Part shown: positions 8,884 to 17,900 of the stretch, piece by piece
Layout of the letters: each line of letters begins with the position of its first letter
Numbering within the stretch: position 1 is the stretch's first letter
Assembly (NCBI GenBank): GCA_049890215.1
Contig: JBMHBX010000038.1
Location: 62,001-126,000 of the forward strand
Direction: 5' to 3'
DNA from: UBA685 sp049890215
Lineage (GTDB): Bacteria; Pseudomonadota; Alphaproteobacteria; Puniceispirillales; Puniceispirillaceae
Length of the DNA stretch: 64,000 nucleotides
Position numbers and translations under genes: made by a program
Notes under the pieces: model-generated
The model's database searches: none
Seen by the model: only the letters and a program-made list of their open reading frames with translations
Told to the model about the DNA's origin: nothing

Positions 8884-9933
8884 CTAGCGATATTCAGGAT
8901 TGCGCTCAGCGTCTTTTTCCGGGCGTGCAATCGCTGCAATCATCGCATCCAATGTCACAGAGCCAATCGCTTTGCCATCTTCTGTTACGATTAATGGCTT
9001 ATTCTCATTGGCTGTGGCGATTTGAAGTGCTTCTTCGATGACCATCGCTTTATCCACCTTCACACCAGAACGTGGCTTTTTGCTTTCCATCACAGAATTC
9101 ACTTCCAGAACTCTTGCACGGTTAATATCCTTGATAAAGTCACGGACATAATCATCAGCAGGATTTAGCACAATCTCTTGCGGTGTGCCCTGCTGGATGA
9201 CGGCGCCATCACGTAAAATAGCGATATCATCACCAATGCGAAGCGCTTCATCCAAATCATGTGTGATAAAGATGATGGTTTTATGCAATTCATTCTGCAG
9301 ATCAAGAAGAACATCCTGCATATCTGTTCTGATAAGAGGATCAAGCGCTGAGAACGCCTCATCCATTAACAGGATTTCAGCATCTGTGGCAAGCGCACGG
9401 GCTAGGCCCACACGTTGCTGCATACCGCCTGATAATTGTGCTGGATAGTGGTTTTCAAAACCGGCAAGACCCACACGCTTCACCCAGTAAGAGCTTTTCT
9501 CAATGGCTTCTTGTTTATCCATACCCTGAATGGTCAGACCATAGGCTGCGTTATCCTGAACGGTTCTGTGTGGCAACAGGCCAAATTTCTGGAACACCAT
9601 AGAGGCACGAAAACGGCGGAAATCTGTCAACTCATCATCTGACATGGCAAGCACGTCCTGGCCGTCTATAACAATCTCACCAGATGTTGGCTCAATCAGA
9701 CGGTTAATATGACGAATCAAAGTTGATTTACCTGACCCTGACAGACCCATGATGACCTGAATGCCTCTTGCTTCGATATCAATATTGACATCTTTCAGGC
9801 CAAGAACATGACCGTGCTTTTCAAGCAAATCAGCTTTGGACATGCCAGATTTTGCATGATCAAGCACAGAGGCAGGATCAGAGCCAAAAATCTTATACAG
9901 GTTTTTAATTGATACTTTAATGTCAGACACCAT
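8884..9933 (-). CDS. proV: Glycine betaine/proline ABC transporter ATP-binding protein
   Basis: 349-residue ATPase of the betaine importer. Walker A GLSGSGKST, signature LSGGMQQRVGLARALA and Walker B ILLMDEAFSALDP are intact. The C-terminal 80 residues resemble a partial CBS-type regulatory module (KPLIVTEDGKAIGSVTLD). ATG 9933 is chosen because an AAGGGGG ribosome site precedes it and the family begins with this segment. It overlaps the proW end by 11 nt. It acts with ProW and ProX in osmoprotectant or betaine carbon uptake. Confidence 0.94.
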   Translation of the reverse strand: MVSDIKVSIKNLYKIFGSDPASVLDHAKSGMSKADLLEKHGHVLGLKDVNIDIEARGIQVIMGLSGSGKSTLIRHINRLIEPTSGEIVIDGQDVLAMSDDELTDFRRFRASMVFQKFGLLPHRTVQDNAAYGLTIQGMDKQEAIEKSSYWVKRVGLAGFENHYPAQLSGGMQQRVGLARALATDAEILLMDEAFSALDPLIRTDMQDVLLDLQNELHKTIIFITHDLDEALRIGDDIAILRDGAVIQQGTPQEIVLNPADDYVRDFIKDINRARVLEVNSVMESKKPRSGVKVDKAMVIEEALQIATANENKPLIVTEDGKAIGSVTLDAMIAAIARPEKDAERNPEYR

Positions 9934-10813
9934 GGCCCCCTTCGCGATGCTTTTGCAAACGCTTACCATATTGTTGAGATACGCGGTCGAAAATAATGGC
10001 AAGCGCCACGATGGCCAAACCGTTCATTAAGCCAAGCGCCAGATATTGGTTAGAAATCGCACGAAGCACTGGTACACCCAGACCTTTCACGCCAATCATA
10101 GAGGCAATCACCACCATGGCCAGAGCCATCATGATTGTCTGGTTCACGCCTGCAAAAATATTTGGCAGGGCAAGTGGCACCTGAACACCCCATAGGCGCT
10201 GCTTATAATTGGCGCCAAAGGCTGTTGCCGCTTCCATAACATCTGCATCAACCAGGCGAATACCAAGATTTGTCAGGCGTACAATTGGCGGAATTGCATA
10301 AATACACACAGCCAACAGGCCAGGGACCTTGCCAATACCGAGCAACATCACAACCGGAATCAGATACACAAAAGACGGGATGGTCTGCATCACGTCAAGC
10401 ACAGGTGTAATGACCGACTGAATGCGATCAGAGCGCGCCATCAAAATACCAAGCGGAATACCAACGCCGATACAAACAATGGTCGCAACAGAAATGATTG
10501 CCATTGTGGCCATTGTGTCTTCCCACATGCCAAAATAGCCGATTACAATAAACGCCGCTACAGAGCCGATCACAAGCTTTACATTACGTGAGCCTAGCCA
10601 GGCAAGTGCGCCGACAACTAATAAAATGATTGGCCAAGGTGTGCTGATTAACAGCTTTTCAAACCAGACCATAAATTTCAAAAGAGGATAAAAGAAGGCC
10701 TCAAGCGCTTCACCATATTCTCTGGAAAAACCCTTGAAACTCGCATCAATCGCTTTTTTCATATCGCGAAGACCTGCGCGGCCCATAGATGGAAATTCGT
10801 CAAAGAAGTCCAT
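9923..10813 (-). CDS. proW: Glycine betaine ABC transporter permease
   Basis: 296-residue inner-membrane permease with a BPD_transp_1 domain. A cytoplasmic N-terminal segment of about 45 residues precedes six or seven hydrophobic helices. The EAA loop appears as DADVMEAATAFGANYKQRLWGVQVPLALP. Length is shorter than E. coli ProW (about 354), as is common in alphaproteobacteria. It follows proX across a hairpin and is translationally coupled to proV. Confidence 0.94.
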   Translation of the reverse strand: MDFFDEFPSMGRAGLRDMKKAIDASFKGFSREYGEALEAFFYPLLKFMVWFEKLLISTPWPIILLVVGALAWLGSRNVKLVIGSVAAFIVIGYFGMWEDTMATMAIISVATIVCIGVGIPLGILMARSDRIQSVITPVLDVMQTIPSFVYLIPVVMLLGIGKVPGLLAVCIYAIPPIVRLTNLGIRLVDADVMEAATAFGANYKQRLWGVQVPLALPNIFAGVNQTIMMALAMVVIASMIGVKGLGVPVLRAISNQYLALGLMNGLAIVALAIIFDRVSQQYGKRLQKHREGGHGV

Positions 10814-10840
10814 TTTTAATTCCTACTCATTGCAGTTATG

Positions 10841-10870
10841 AAAAAAGGGCCAGCTTTGTTAGCTGGCCCT
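10841..10870 (-). terminator. Attenuator-like hairpin between proX and proW
   Basis: On the minus strand, AGGGCCAGCT, a five-base loop and AGCTGGCCCT form a perfect 10-bp stem (10846-10870), followed by a run of six T. It lies in the 76-nt gap after proX. Partial termination here would give more binding protein than membrane components, as is usual for ABC importers. Confidence 0.8.
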
Positions 10871-10889
10871 AAGTAGTTATTGCGTCAGA

Positions 10890-11894
10890 TTACAGACCTG
10901 CTTTAATCTTCGCTGCTGCGTCTGCAGATACCCATGTTGTCCATAGGTCTTCATGCTGCATTAGGAATTCAACCGCAGCGTCTGCACCGCCTGCCTGGTT
11001 GTCAGCCATATAGACCAACATGCCATTCATGACAGGACCAGGGAATGTACGCTTTGACAGGTAATCAATCGCAACACCGCCCTTATCTTTGAAAGAATCA
11101 GTGATCACTGTGCTCACAGCTGAATGTGTCCATGAAGATGCCTTTGGATCAGCGCAATCTTGCTCAGGCTTCACAATACAGTTGTCCCAGTTGTCTGAAC
11201 CGGCCCATTCGCCCATATCGACAGGAACCATGCCATATTTACCGATCATCGCAGTTGGCGACCAGTAGTAACCCAACCAGTTGTCACCACGCTCAGCGGC
11301 TTTTGCCATTGAGCCGTCAAGACCGGCAGCTGAACCTGGATCAATCAACAACCAACCTTTTGCTTCCATGTCGAAGCCACGATATAGGTTTGCGTTAGCC
11401 AACTGGCAGCCCCAACCCGCAGGACAGCCAACAAAGGCGCCTTTTGATGGGTCTTCTGGGTGTGGGAACAAATCAGGACGTGCCAATAGCGCGTCAATAT
11501 CTGTTACCAAATCTGGGTGCTTTTCAGCGAATTGTGGTGTTACCCACCAGCCTTCACCAAGCTGTGTGATAGGGCCGTTATTGACCTTATGAAGGCGGCC
11601 TTCGCCGACAGCAGCTTCTAGTGGCACCGCAACAGCGTTTGTCCATAGCTCACCAGCAACGTCTGGCTGACCTTTTTCATTCATTGATGCGAATGTTGTC
11701 ATGGTTGCACCTGGAACAAGCTCAACTGAACAGCCATAGCCTTCTTCAAGAATGATCTTGTCAACATTTGCCATTAACTCGGCAGATGCCCAGTTCATTT
11801 CAGCGACTGAAATATCGCCGCATTCAGCTTTTGCAGCATTTGACATTGTTAGTGCAACACCAACAGCTGCCATGCCTAGTAAATACTTCTTCAT
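10890..11894 (-). CDS. proX: Glycine betaine ABC transporter substrate-binding protein
   Basis: 334-residue periplasmic protein of the OpuAC family with a clear Sec signal peptide (MKKYLLGMAAVGVALTMSNAAKAE). Trp and Tyr residues that can form an aromatic cage for a quaternary ammonium group are frequent (EMNWASAEL, GEGWWVTP, GYYWSPT, SSWTHS). A GGGAGGA ribosome site just before the ATG suggests strong translation. It is the first gene of the proXWV operon. Betaine, choline or a related compound is possible; the exact ligand is not readable. Confidence 0.93.
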   Translation of the reverse strand: MKKYLLGMAAVGVALTMSNAAKAECGDISVAEMNWASAELMANVDKIILEEGYGCSVELVPGATMTTFASMNEKGQPDVAGELWTNAVAVPLEAAVGEGRLHKVNNGPITQLGEGWWVTPQFAEKHPDLVTDIDALLARPDLFPHPEDPSKGAFVGCPAGWGCQLANANLYRGFDMEAKGWLLIDPGSAAGLDGSMAKAAERGDNWLGYYWSPTAMIGKYGMVPVDMGEWAGSDNWDNCIVKPEQDCADPKASSWTHSAVSTVITDSFKDKGGVAIDYLSKRTFPGPVMNGMLVYMADNQAGGADAAVEFLMQHEDLWTTWVSADAAAKIKAGL

Positions 11895-12194
11895 TATTTC
11901 CTCCCGTGGAATAGTATTGCACTAATAAAGCAAGGAATCATCGGGACGATTTGTCCCGTTTCCGACTATTAGTGTAAACATGTTTGACTAGTGAAAGGCA
12001 ACAGGCATTATAAAAAAAAGTACCAATATAGGATCATCGGTGTTTTTCCGATAAGATTGCTCCCTGTTTTGTGCCTCTCACAGCTTAAATTAGTAATATT
12101 ATCACCTTTTAATTCAGATCATTAAATGGCATAAATATGTCATTTATGTGAAAAGCAGGATTGTCGCCTGCAGGATAACCAGCAAGGCCTTGTC
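11895..12194. promoter_or_regulatory. Divergent intergenic region between proX and pncA
   Basis: About 300 nt, A/T rich, no gene seen. On the proX side there is a hairpin CGGGAC/GTCCCG (11942-11958), probably in the proX leader, and a perfect palindrome AAACATGTTT (11976-11985). On the pncA side there is an inverted repeat CATAAAT-N5-ATTTATG (12130-12148). TTGACT (11984-11989) with CATTAT 16 nt later is a possible plus-strand sigma70 promoter. None of these is proven. Confidence 0.4.
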
Positions 12195-12824
12195 ATGTTT
12201 GATCTCTGTAATGCGCTGATTTGTATAGATATTCAAAATGACTTTTGCCCGGGCGGCGCATTGGCGGTCACTGATGGTGATGGTGTGGTCCCAGTCGCCA
12301 ATCGCATGATGCACCAAGCGCGCAAGGCAAATGCGCCTGTTGTGCTCACGCAGGACTGGCACCCTGCGGCGCATAAAAGTTTTGCCAGCAATCATGATGA
12401 TAAAAAACCTTTCGACATCGTGGAAATGTCTTATGGTCAGCAAGTTCTTTGGCCAAATCATTGTGTGCAAGGCACATTTGGGGCCCAGTTTCATGACTCC
12501 CTGCACAGCGATCTGGCAGATTTGGTGATTCGCAAAGGGTTTCGCCCTGAAATTGATTCCTATTCTGCTTTTTTTGAAAATGATCAGCGCACGCCCACAG
12601 GATTGCATGGCTATTTGCAAACACGCGGCGTTACAACTGTTACGCTTGTGGGGCTTGCGACTGATTTTTGTGTTGCGTTTTCAGCATTGGATGCCGCAAG
12701 GCTTGGCTATGAGGTGCGCCTTGTGCGTCAGGGGTGCCGCGCCATTGATTTGGACGGCTCTCTGGCAGAGCAGATGGCGGCCATGCAGGCTGCCGGCATT
12801 TCAGTCATAGAAGATGCGCTCTAA
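12195..12824 (+). CDS. pncA: Nicotinamidase
   Basis: 209-residue isochorismatase-fold amidase converting nicotinamide to nicotinate for NAD salvage. Conserved features are IDIQNDFCPGGAL at the N terminus (catalytic Asp), the metal-binding DWHPAAHKSF block, CVQGTFGAQF, and the nucleophile Cys in GLATDFCVAF. Length matches bacterial PncA. Its stop codon overlaps the glpK stop by 4 nt tail to tail. Confidence 0.95.
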   Translation: MFDLCNALICIDIQNDFCPGGALAVTDGDGVVPVANRMMHQARKANAPVVLTQDWHPAAHKSFASNHDDKKPFDIVEMSYGQQVLWPNHCVQGTFGAQFHDSLHSDLADLVIRKGFRPEIDSYSAFFENDQRTPTGLHGYLQTRGVTTVTLVGLATDFCVAFSALDAARLGYEVRLVRQGCRAIDLDGSLAEQMAAMQAAGISVIEDAL

Positions 12825-14308
12825 GACAGGGTGCGCATAACAGCTTTCTGCCATCCTGCTAATAAGGCTTGTCTTCTCTCATCTGCCATAGATGGCTCAA
12901 AGCGTTCTTCAAGCTGCCAGAGCTTTGCCATATCATCAAGATGAGAGACCTGCCCGTCTTGCAGCATGGCAAGCATTGCAACGCCAAGGGCAGTTGTTTC
13001 TGTCACAACAGGCCGTTCTATCCGGCAATCTATGACATCTGACATAAATTGCATAAGCCAGTTATTGGCAACCATACCGCCATCTACTTTGACAGTGGCA
13101 CACGTCATGCCGTCTCCTTCGATGGCTTTGATCAAATCATGTGTCTGATAGGCAACTGATTCAAGCGCCGCTCTGGCAAAATGGGCCGGACCTGTATCTC
13201 TGGTGATACCATAGACAGCTCCTCTGGCATGAGGCGCCCAATGGGGGGCGCCCAATCCTGTCAGGGCAGGCACCATATAAACCCCGTCATTACTGCCAAG
13301 CGATGAGGCAAGGCCTTCTGACTGCGATGCCTCCTCAAGGATACGAAGCCCGTCCCGCAGCCATTGAATAATAGCGCCTGAAATAAAGATAGACCCTTCA
13401 AGGCCAAAGGTTGTTGTCCCGTCAATCTGATAGGCCACGGTTGATAATAACTTATGCTTGGAATAAAGGCGCGTCTTGCCTGTATTTGCCAGCATAAAAC
13501 AGCCTGTGCCATAGGTTGATTTGATATCACCTGCGGTAAAACAAGCCTGTCCGATTGTGGCTGCTTGTTGGTCGCCTGCCACACCTAAGATGGGAAGGCT
13601 AACGCCTAGCAAATCTTTATCCGTATCACCAAAATGAGAGGCACAATCCTGAACCTCAGGCAATAGCGCCATTGGTACATTGAAAATGGCGCATAAAGTC
13701 TCATCCCAGCCACCTTTTTCGATGTTATACAGATTTGTGCGGCTGGCATTTGTGGCATCTGTGACATGTTTTTTGCCGCCTGTCAGGCGCCAGATCAAAA
13801 AGCTGTCAATCGTACCAAAACATAGTTCACCTCTCTCAGCTCTTGCTCTTGCGCCTGTCACATGATCCAAAATCCATGCCACTTTGGTGGCGCTGAAATA
13901 CGGGTCAAGCAACAGGCCGGAGGCCGCGTTGACAGTTTCAAGCTTGCCGTCTTTGTCAAGCGACTCACATATGGCCGCTGTCCGTCTGTCCTGCCAGACG
14001 ATGGCATTGTAAATTGGCTCACCTGTTTTTCTGTCCCATATAACAACAGTCTCTCTTTGATTTGTAATGCCAATGCCAAAAGGCGGCATGTCAAGCGCGG
14101 CGCTTTTTGCCATCATGGCGCGTGCCATTGAAATTGTTGACTGCCAGATATCTTCGGGCCGGTGCTCTACCCACCCGTCATGAGGGAATAATTGTTCAAA
14201 TTCCTGATTTTGTTGTGCGATCAAATCGCCGGATTGTGAAAATAATATCGCACGAGAACTTGTCGTGCCTTGATCTATGGCCAAGATGGATTTAGAGCTA
14301 TGAGGCAT
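12821..14308 (-). CDS. glpK: Glycerol kinase
   Basis: 495-residue FGGY kinase converting glycerol to glycerol 3-phosphate. The N-terminal phosphate loop AIDQGTTSSRA and the C-terminal VDGGMVANNWLMQF segment are diagnostic. An in-frame GTG at 14320 exists, but GGAG lies 6 nt before ATG 14308, so the latter is chosen. It is divergent from glpD with 74 nt between starts, a compact shared control region for glycerol use. Confidence 0.96.
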   Translation of the reverse strand: MPHSSKSILAIDQGTTSSRAILFSQSGDLIAQQNQEFEQLFPHDGWVEHRPEDIWQSTISMARAMMAKSAALDMPPFGIGITNQRETVVIWDRKTGEPIYNAIVWQDRRTAAICESLDKDGKLETVNAASGLLLDPYFSATKVAWILDHVTGARARAERGELCFGTIDSFLIWRLTGGKKHVTDATNASRTNLYNIEKGGWDETLCAIFNVPMALLPEVQDCASHFGDTDKDLLGVSLPILGVAGDQQAATIGQACFTAGDIKSTYGTGCFMLANTGKTRLYSKHKLLSTVAYQIDGTTTFGLEGSIFISGAIIQWLRDGLRILEEASQSEGLASSLGSNDGVYMVPALTGLGAPHWAPHARGAVYGITRDTGPAHFARAALESVAYQTHDLIKAIEGDGMTCATVKVDGGMVANNWLMQFMSDVIDCRIERPVVTETTALGVAMLAMLQDGQVSHLDDMAKLWQLEERFEPSMADERRQALLAGWQKAVMRTLS

Positions 14309-14382
14309 AATCGTCTCCACAAAAACAAAAACAGCCCTGTAATCTGAGCAAATTCAGCCAGGCTTTACAAGTAAATAGAAAG

Positions 14383-15921
14383 ATGCCCTTGCAGCAATCT
14401 GTTATGAGCAAGTCACAGGCCACAAAAACAACCAAAACAGATTATGATATATTCATAATTGGTGGCGGCATTAACGGGTGTGGTATCGCACGCGAACTGG
14501 CAGCTCGCGGCTATCATATTGGTCTTGCTGATATGCGCGATCTGTCCTCTGGCACATCATCCTGGTCGACCAAGCTTATTCATGGTGGTCTGCGCTATCT
14601 TGAATATTATGAATTTGGCCTTGTGCGCAAAGCGTTGCAGGAACGCGAGGTGCTCATGAAAATGGCGCCCCATCTGATACATCCTTTGCGCTTTGTGTTG
14701 CCACATGCAAAGGGTATGAGGCCGAAATGGCTGCTTCGTGCAGGGTTGTTTTTATATGATTATCTGGGGCCGCGCAAAATTCTGCCCCCCTCACGGTCAC
14801 TTAATTTGACAACAGACAAAGCAGGCGAGATTTTGAAGTCTGATTTCAAATCTGGTTTTGAATATTCTGATTGCATGGTGGATGATAACAGGCTGACGAT
14901 CCTAAATGCCAGAGCAGCAGCGTCCTTCGGGGCGACCATTATGCCGCGCAACAAGGTTGAATCACTGCATTTCAAAAAGGGTGTGTGGCAAATCACAACA
15001 CAATCAGGCACACTAACAGCGTCTGTTATCATTAATGCCGGTGGCCCATGGGCTGATATTGTGCGCCAGAGCCTTGATGTAAAATCAGCCGGTCAGGACC
15101 ATAACAGGCAGATGGTGCGTCTTGTCAGAGGCTCACATATTCTGACACGCAAATTATATGACCATGACAAGGCTTATATATTCCAGAATTCTGATGGCCG
15201 TATATTATTCACAATCCCCTATCTGGATGATTTCACCCTGATAGGGACAACAGATATCGATCATGACACCTCTCCTGATAACCCGCAGATAAGCGAGGCA
15301 GAAATTGCCTATATCTGCCGTGAAGTCAGCGCTTATTTATCAACAGATATATCTCCAAAAGATGTGCTTCATCATTATTCAGGTGTGCGCCCTTTATTTG
15401 ATGACGGGGCAGAGGACGCAAAATCAGCGACCAGAGATTATGTCCTTGATTTTGAAGAGGGCACAGATAACCGCTTTTTGAATGTGTTTGGCGGTAAATT
15501 GACAACTTACAGGCAATTGGCTTTGCAGGTCGCTGAAAAGATAGCGCCGGTTATGCCGGCTCCTTCTGACAAGAGAGCAGGCACCATACCACTGCCGGGT
15601 GGTGATATAAAAAATGGTGATTTTGCTGCCTTTATGCGCTTGTTGGCTGACCAATTCCCGGCCCTTGAGCACACATATCTGCGCCGTCTTGCATGTGCTT
15701 ATGGAACAGAGATTTACCATATTTTAGGAACACCAGAGGCGCCGCGTGATCAGGGTATTGATTTTGGCCTTGGCTTAAGGCAGGCAGAGGTTGATTTCCT
15801 GATACATCATGAATGGGCACAAACCGCAGATGATATTTTGATGCGCCGCAGTAAATTAGGCTATCACGCTGATGAGGCGATGATAAAACAGCTCTCAGAT
15901 TATCTTGCCTCTTGCGGGTAA
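14383..15921 (+). CDS. glpD: FAD-dependent glycerol-3-phosphate dehydrogenase
   Basis: 512-residue membrane-associated flavoprotein oxidising glycerol 3-phosphate to dihydroxyacetone phosphate and passing electrons to quinone. The dinucleotide fold IIGGGINGCGIARELA is near residue 25, followed by SSWSTKLIHGGLRYLE. The C-terminal GlpD helical domain is present. A second in-frame ATG at 14404 is an alternative start; neither has a strong SD. It works with glpK, divergently transcribed next door. Confidence 0.95.
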   Translation: MPLQQSVMSKSQATKTTKTDYDIFIIGGGINGCGIARELAARGYHIGLADMRDLSSGTSSWSTKLIHGGLRYLEYYEFGLVRKALQEREVLMKMAPHLIHPLRFVLPHAKGMRPKWLLRAGLFLYDYLGPRKILPPSRSLNLTTDKAGEILKSDFKSGFEYSDCMVDDNRLTILNARAAASFGATIMPRNKVESLHFKKGVWQITTQSGTLTASVIINAGGPWADIVRQSLDVKSAGQDHNRQMVRLVRGSHILTRKLYDHDKAYIFQNSDGRILFTIPYLDDFTLIGTTDIDHDTSPDNPQISEAEIAYICREVSAYLSTDISPKDVLHHYSGVRPLFDDGAEDAKSATRDYVLDFEEGTDNRFLNVFGGKLTTYRQLALQVAEKIAPVMPAPSDKRAGTIPLPGGDIKNGDFAAFMRLLADQFPALEHTYLRRLACAYGTEIYHILGTPEAPRDQGIDFGLGLRQAEVDFLIHHEWAQTADDILMRRSKLGYHADEAMIKQLSDYLASCG

Positions 15922-16069
15922 ATCTCAGGCGATTTTACTGGTTTTCTTTCCCTTGTTGCGATAGTAAGTGGCAATCCGCCACCTGACCCGTCACAAAAAG
16001 GCCCTCATGCCGCAGCTGTGATCGTCATGTCAGGCGGTCTGTCTTTGAAGCAAAAATGAGTCCCTATCT

Positions 16070-17887
16070 ATGACACAGGCACTAAGAAATATTGCCATCA
16101 TCGCCCATGTGGATCATGGCAAAACCACGCTGATTGATTCTGTTATGAAACAAAGCGGCATGTTCCGGTCTAATCAGCAGGTCGAAGAACGGCTGATGGA
16201 TTCTGGTGATCTTGAAAAAGAACGTGGTATCACAATTCTAGCAAAGCCGACCTCTGTGATGTGGGATGGCACCAGAGTGAATATCATTGATACGCCCGGC
16301 CATGCTGATTTTGGTGGTGAGGTTGAACGTGTGCTTGGTATGGCAGATGGTGTTATTTTGCTGACAGATGCCGCCGAAGGGCCGATGCCGCAGACGAAAT
16401 TTGTTCTTGGTAAAGCGTTGAAACAAGGTCTGCGCCCGATTGTCATCATTAATAAAGTAGACCGCCCCGATGGTCGCCCAGAAGAGGTGGTTGACGAAGT
16501 CTTTGATTTATTTGTGGCGCTTGATGCAAATGAAGATCAGCTTGATTTTCCCATTTTATATGCCTCAGGACGTGATGGGTGGTGTGTCAGATCTCTGGAC
16601 GATCAAAAAGAGTCTCTGGCACCTTTGATGGATTTGGTCATCTCTCACGTACCGGCGCCTGAGGTTGATGTTGAAGCGCCATTTGCCATGTTATCAACCT
16701 TGCTTGATTCTGATTTATATCTTGGTCGTTGTCTGACAGGGCGTGTGATGCAAGGCACTGCCAAAGTCAATGAGCCTGTTCATGCTCTGAATCTTGATGG
16801 TGAAGTCGTAGAGGCAGGGCGTTTGACAAAATTATTGCGTTTTGAAGGCACAGAACGTGTGCCGGTTGATGAAGTGCAGGCAGGCGATATTGTGTGTATC
16901 GCCGGTCTTGCCGTAGCCTCCGTCTCAGATACAATTGCCGCAAAGCAAGTCACTCAGCCTTTGCTATCAACACCGATTGATCCGCCAACAATGTCAGTCA
17001 CAATCACAGTGAATGACTCTCCTCTTGCCGGGCGCGAAGGCAAAAAAGTCACCTCCACCTTAATTCGCGAACGTCTTCTTGCAGAGGCTGAAGTCAATGT
17101 GGCGATTACCTTTGCTGAATCAGATGGCAAAGATGCTTTTGAAATTGGCGGGCGCGGTGAATTGCAGCTAGGTGTGCTGATTGAAACGATGCGCCGCGAA
17201 GGCTTTGAGATGACTGTCTCACGTCCTCGTGTGGTCTCTCGTAAGAATGAGCAGGGCAAATTGCAGGAGCCAATCGAAGAAGTCACCATTGATGTGGATG
17301 AAGAATTCGCAAGCACGGTGATTGATGCGATGAATCGGCGCAAAGGCGAGATGATGGATATGCGCGCCGCAGGTGCCGGCAAAACGCGCATTATTTTTCA
17401 GGCACCTTCGCGCGCTTTGATCGGGTATCAATCACGGTTTTTGACAGCCACCAGAGGCACCGGTGTGATGAACCGCATTTTCCATTCTTATGCAGATCAC
17501 AAAGGTGATATTCAGGGACGCCATAATGGGGTGCTTGTCTCAAATGATCAGGGTCAGGCAGTTGCCTATGCCTTATTTAACCTGCAAGAGCGCGGTGTGA
17601 TGTTTGTCAATCCGCAAGATGATGTCTATCAGGGTATGGTAATTGGCGAAAATTCAAGGGACAATGATCTTGATGTCAATGTGCTCAAAGGCAAAAAGCT
17701 GACAAATGTGCGTGCCTCTGGCTCAGATGATGCGGTGGTGTTAACACCGCCAAGGCGCATGTCTCTTGAAGAGATGATGGCCTATATCAATGATGATGAA
17801 TTGCTTGAGGTCACACCATCATCTTTGCGATTGCGCAAGCGTTATCTTATTCCGCATGAGCGTAAAAAAGCAGCCAGAGCGTCATAA
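16070..17887 (+). CDS. typA: Ribosome-associated GTPase TypA/BipA
   Basis: 605-residue translational GTPase of the EF-G/LepA group. G1 AHVDHGKTTL, G3 DTPGHADF and G4 NKVDRPD are intact, followed by an EF-Tu-like domain 2, EF-G domains III and V, and the BipA-specific C-terminal domain (VLTPPRRMSLEEMMAYINDDE). It acts in 50S ribosome assembly and stress adaptation. Length matches the family and it stands alone. Confidence 0.97.
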   Translation: MTQALRNIAIIAHVDHGKTTLIDSVMKQSGMFRSNQQVEERLMDSGDLEKERGITILAKPTSVMWDGTRVNIIDTPGHADFGGEVERVLGMADGVILLTDAAEGPMPQTKFVLGKALKQGLRPIVIINKVDRPDGRPEEVVDEVFDLFVALDANEDQLDFPILYASGRDGWCVRSLDDQKESLAPLMDLVISHVPAPEVDVEAPFAMLSTLLDSDLYLGRCLTGRVMQGTAKVNEPVHALNLDGEVVEAGRLTKLLRFEGTERVPVDEVQAGDIVCIAGLAVASVSDTIAAKQVTQPLLSTPIDPPTMSVTITVNDSPLAGREGKKVTSTLIRERLLAEAEVNVAITFAESDGKDAFEIGGRGELQLGVLIETMRREGFEMTVSRPRVVSRKNEQGKLQEPIEEVTIDVDEEFASTVIDAMNRRKGEMMDMRAAGAGKTRIIFQAPSRALIGYQSRFLTATRGTGVMNRIFHSYADHKGDIQGRHNGVLVSNDQGQAVAYALFNLQERGVMFVNPQDDVYQGMVIGENSRDNDLDVNVLKGKKLTNVRASGSDDAVVLTPPRRMSLEEMMAYINDDELLEVTPSSLRLRKRYLIPHERKKAARAS

Positions 17888-17900
17888 AATCGCGCAAGCC

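Noticed and set aside
16954..17391. Minus-strand frame of 145 codons inside typA
   Set aside because: Antisense to a highly conserved gene; its Ser/Arg-rich product is typical of a shadow frame.
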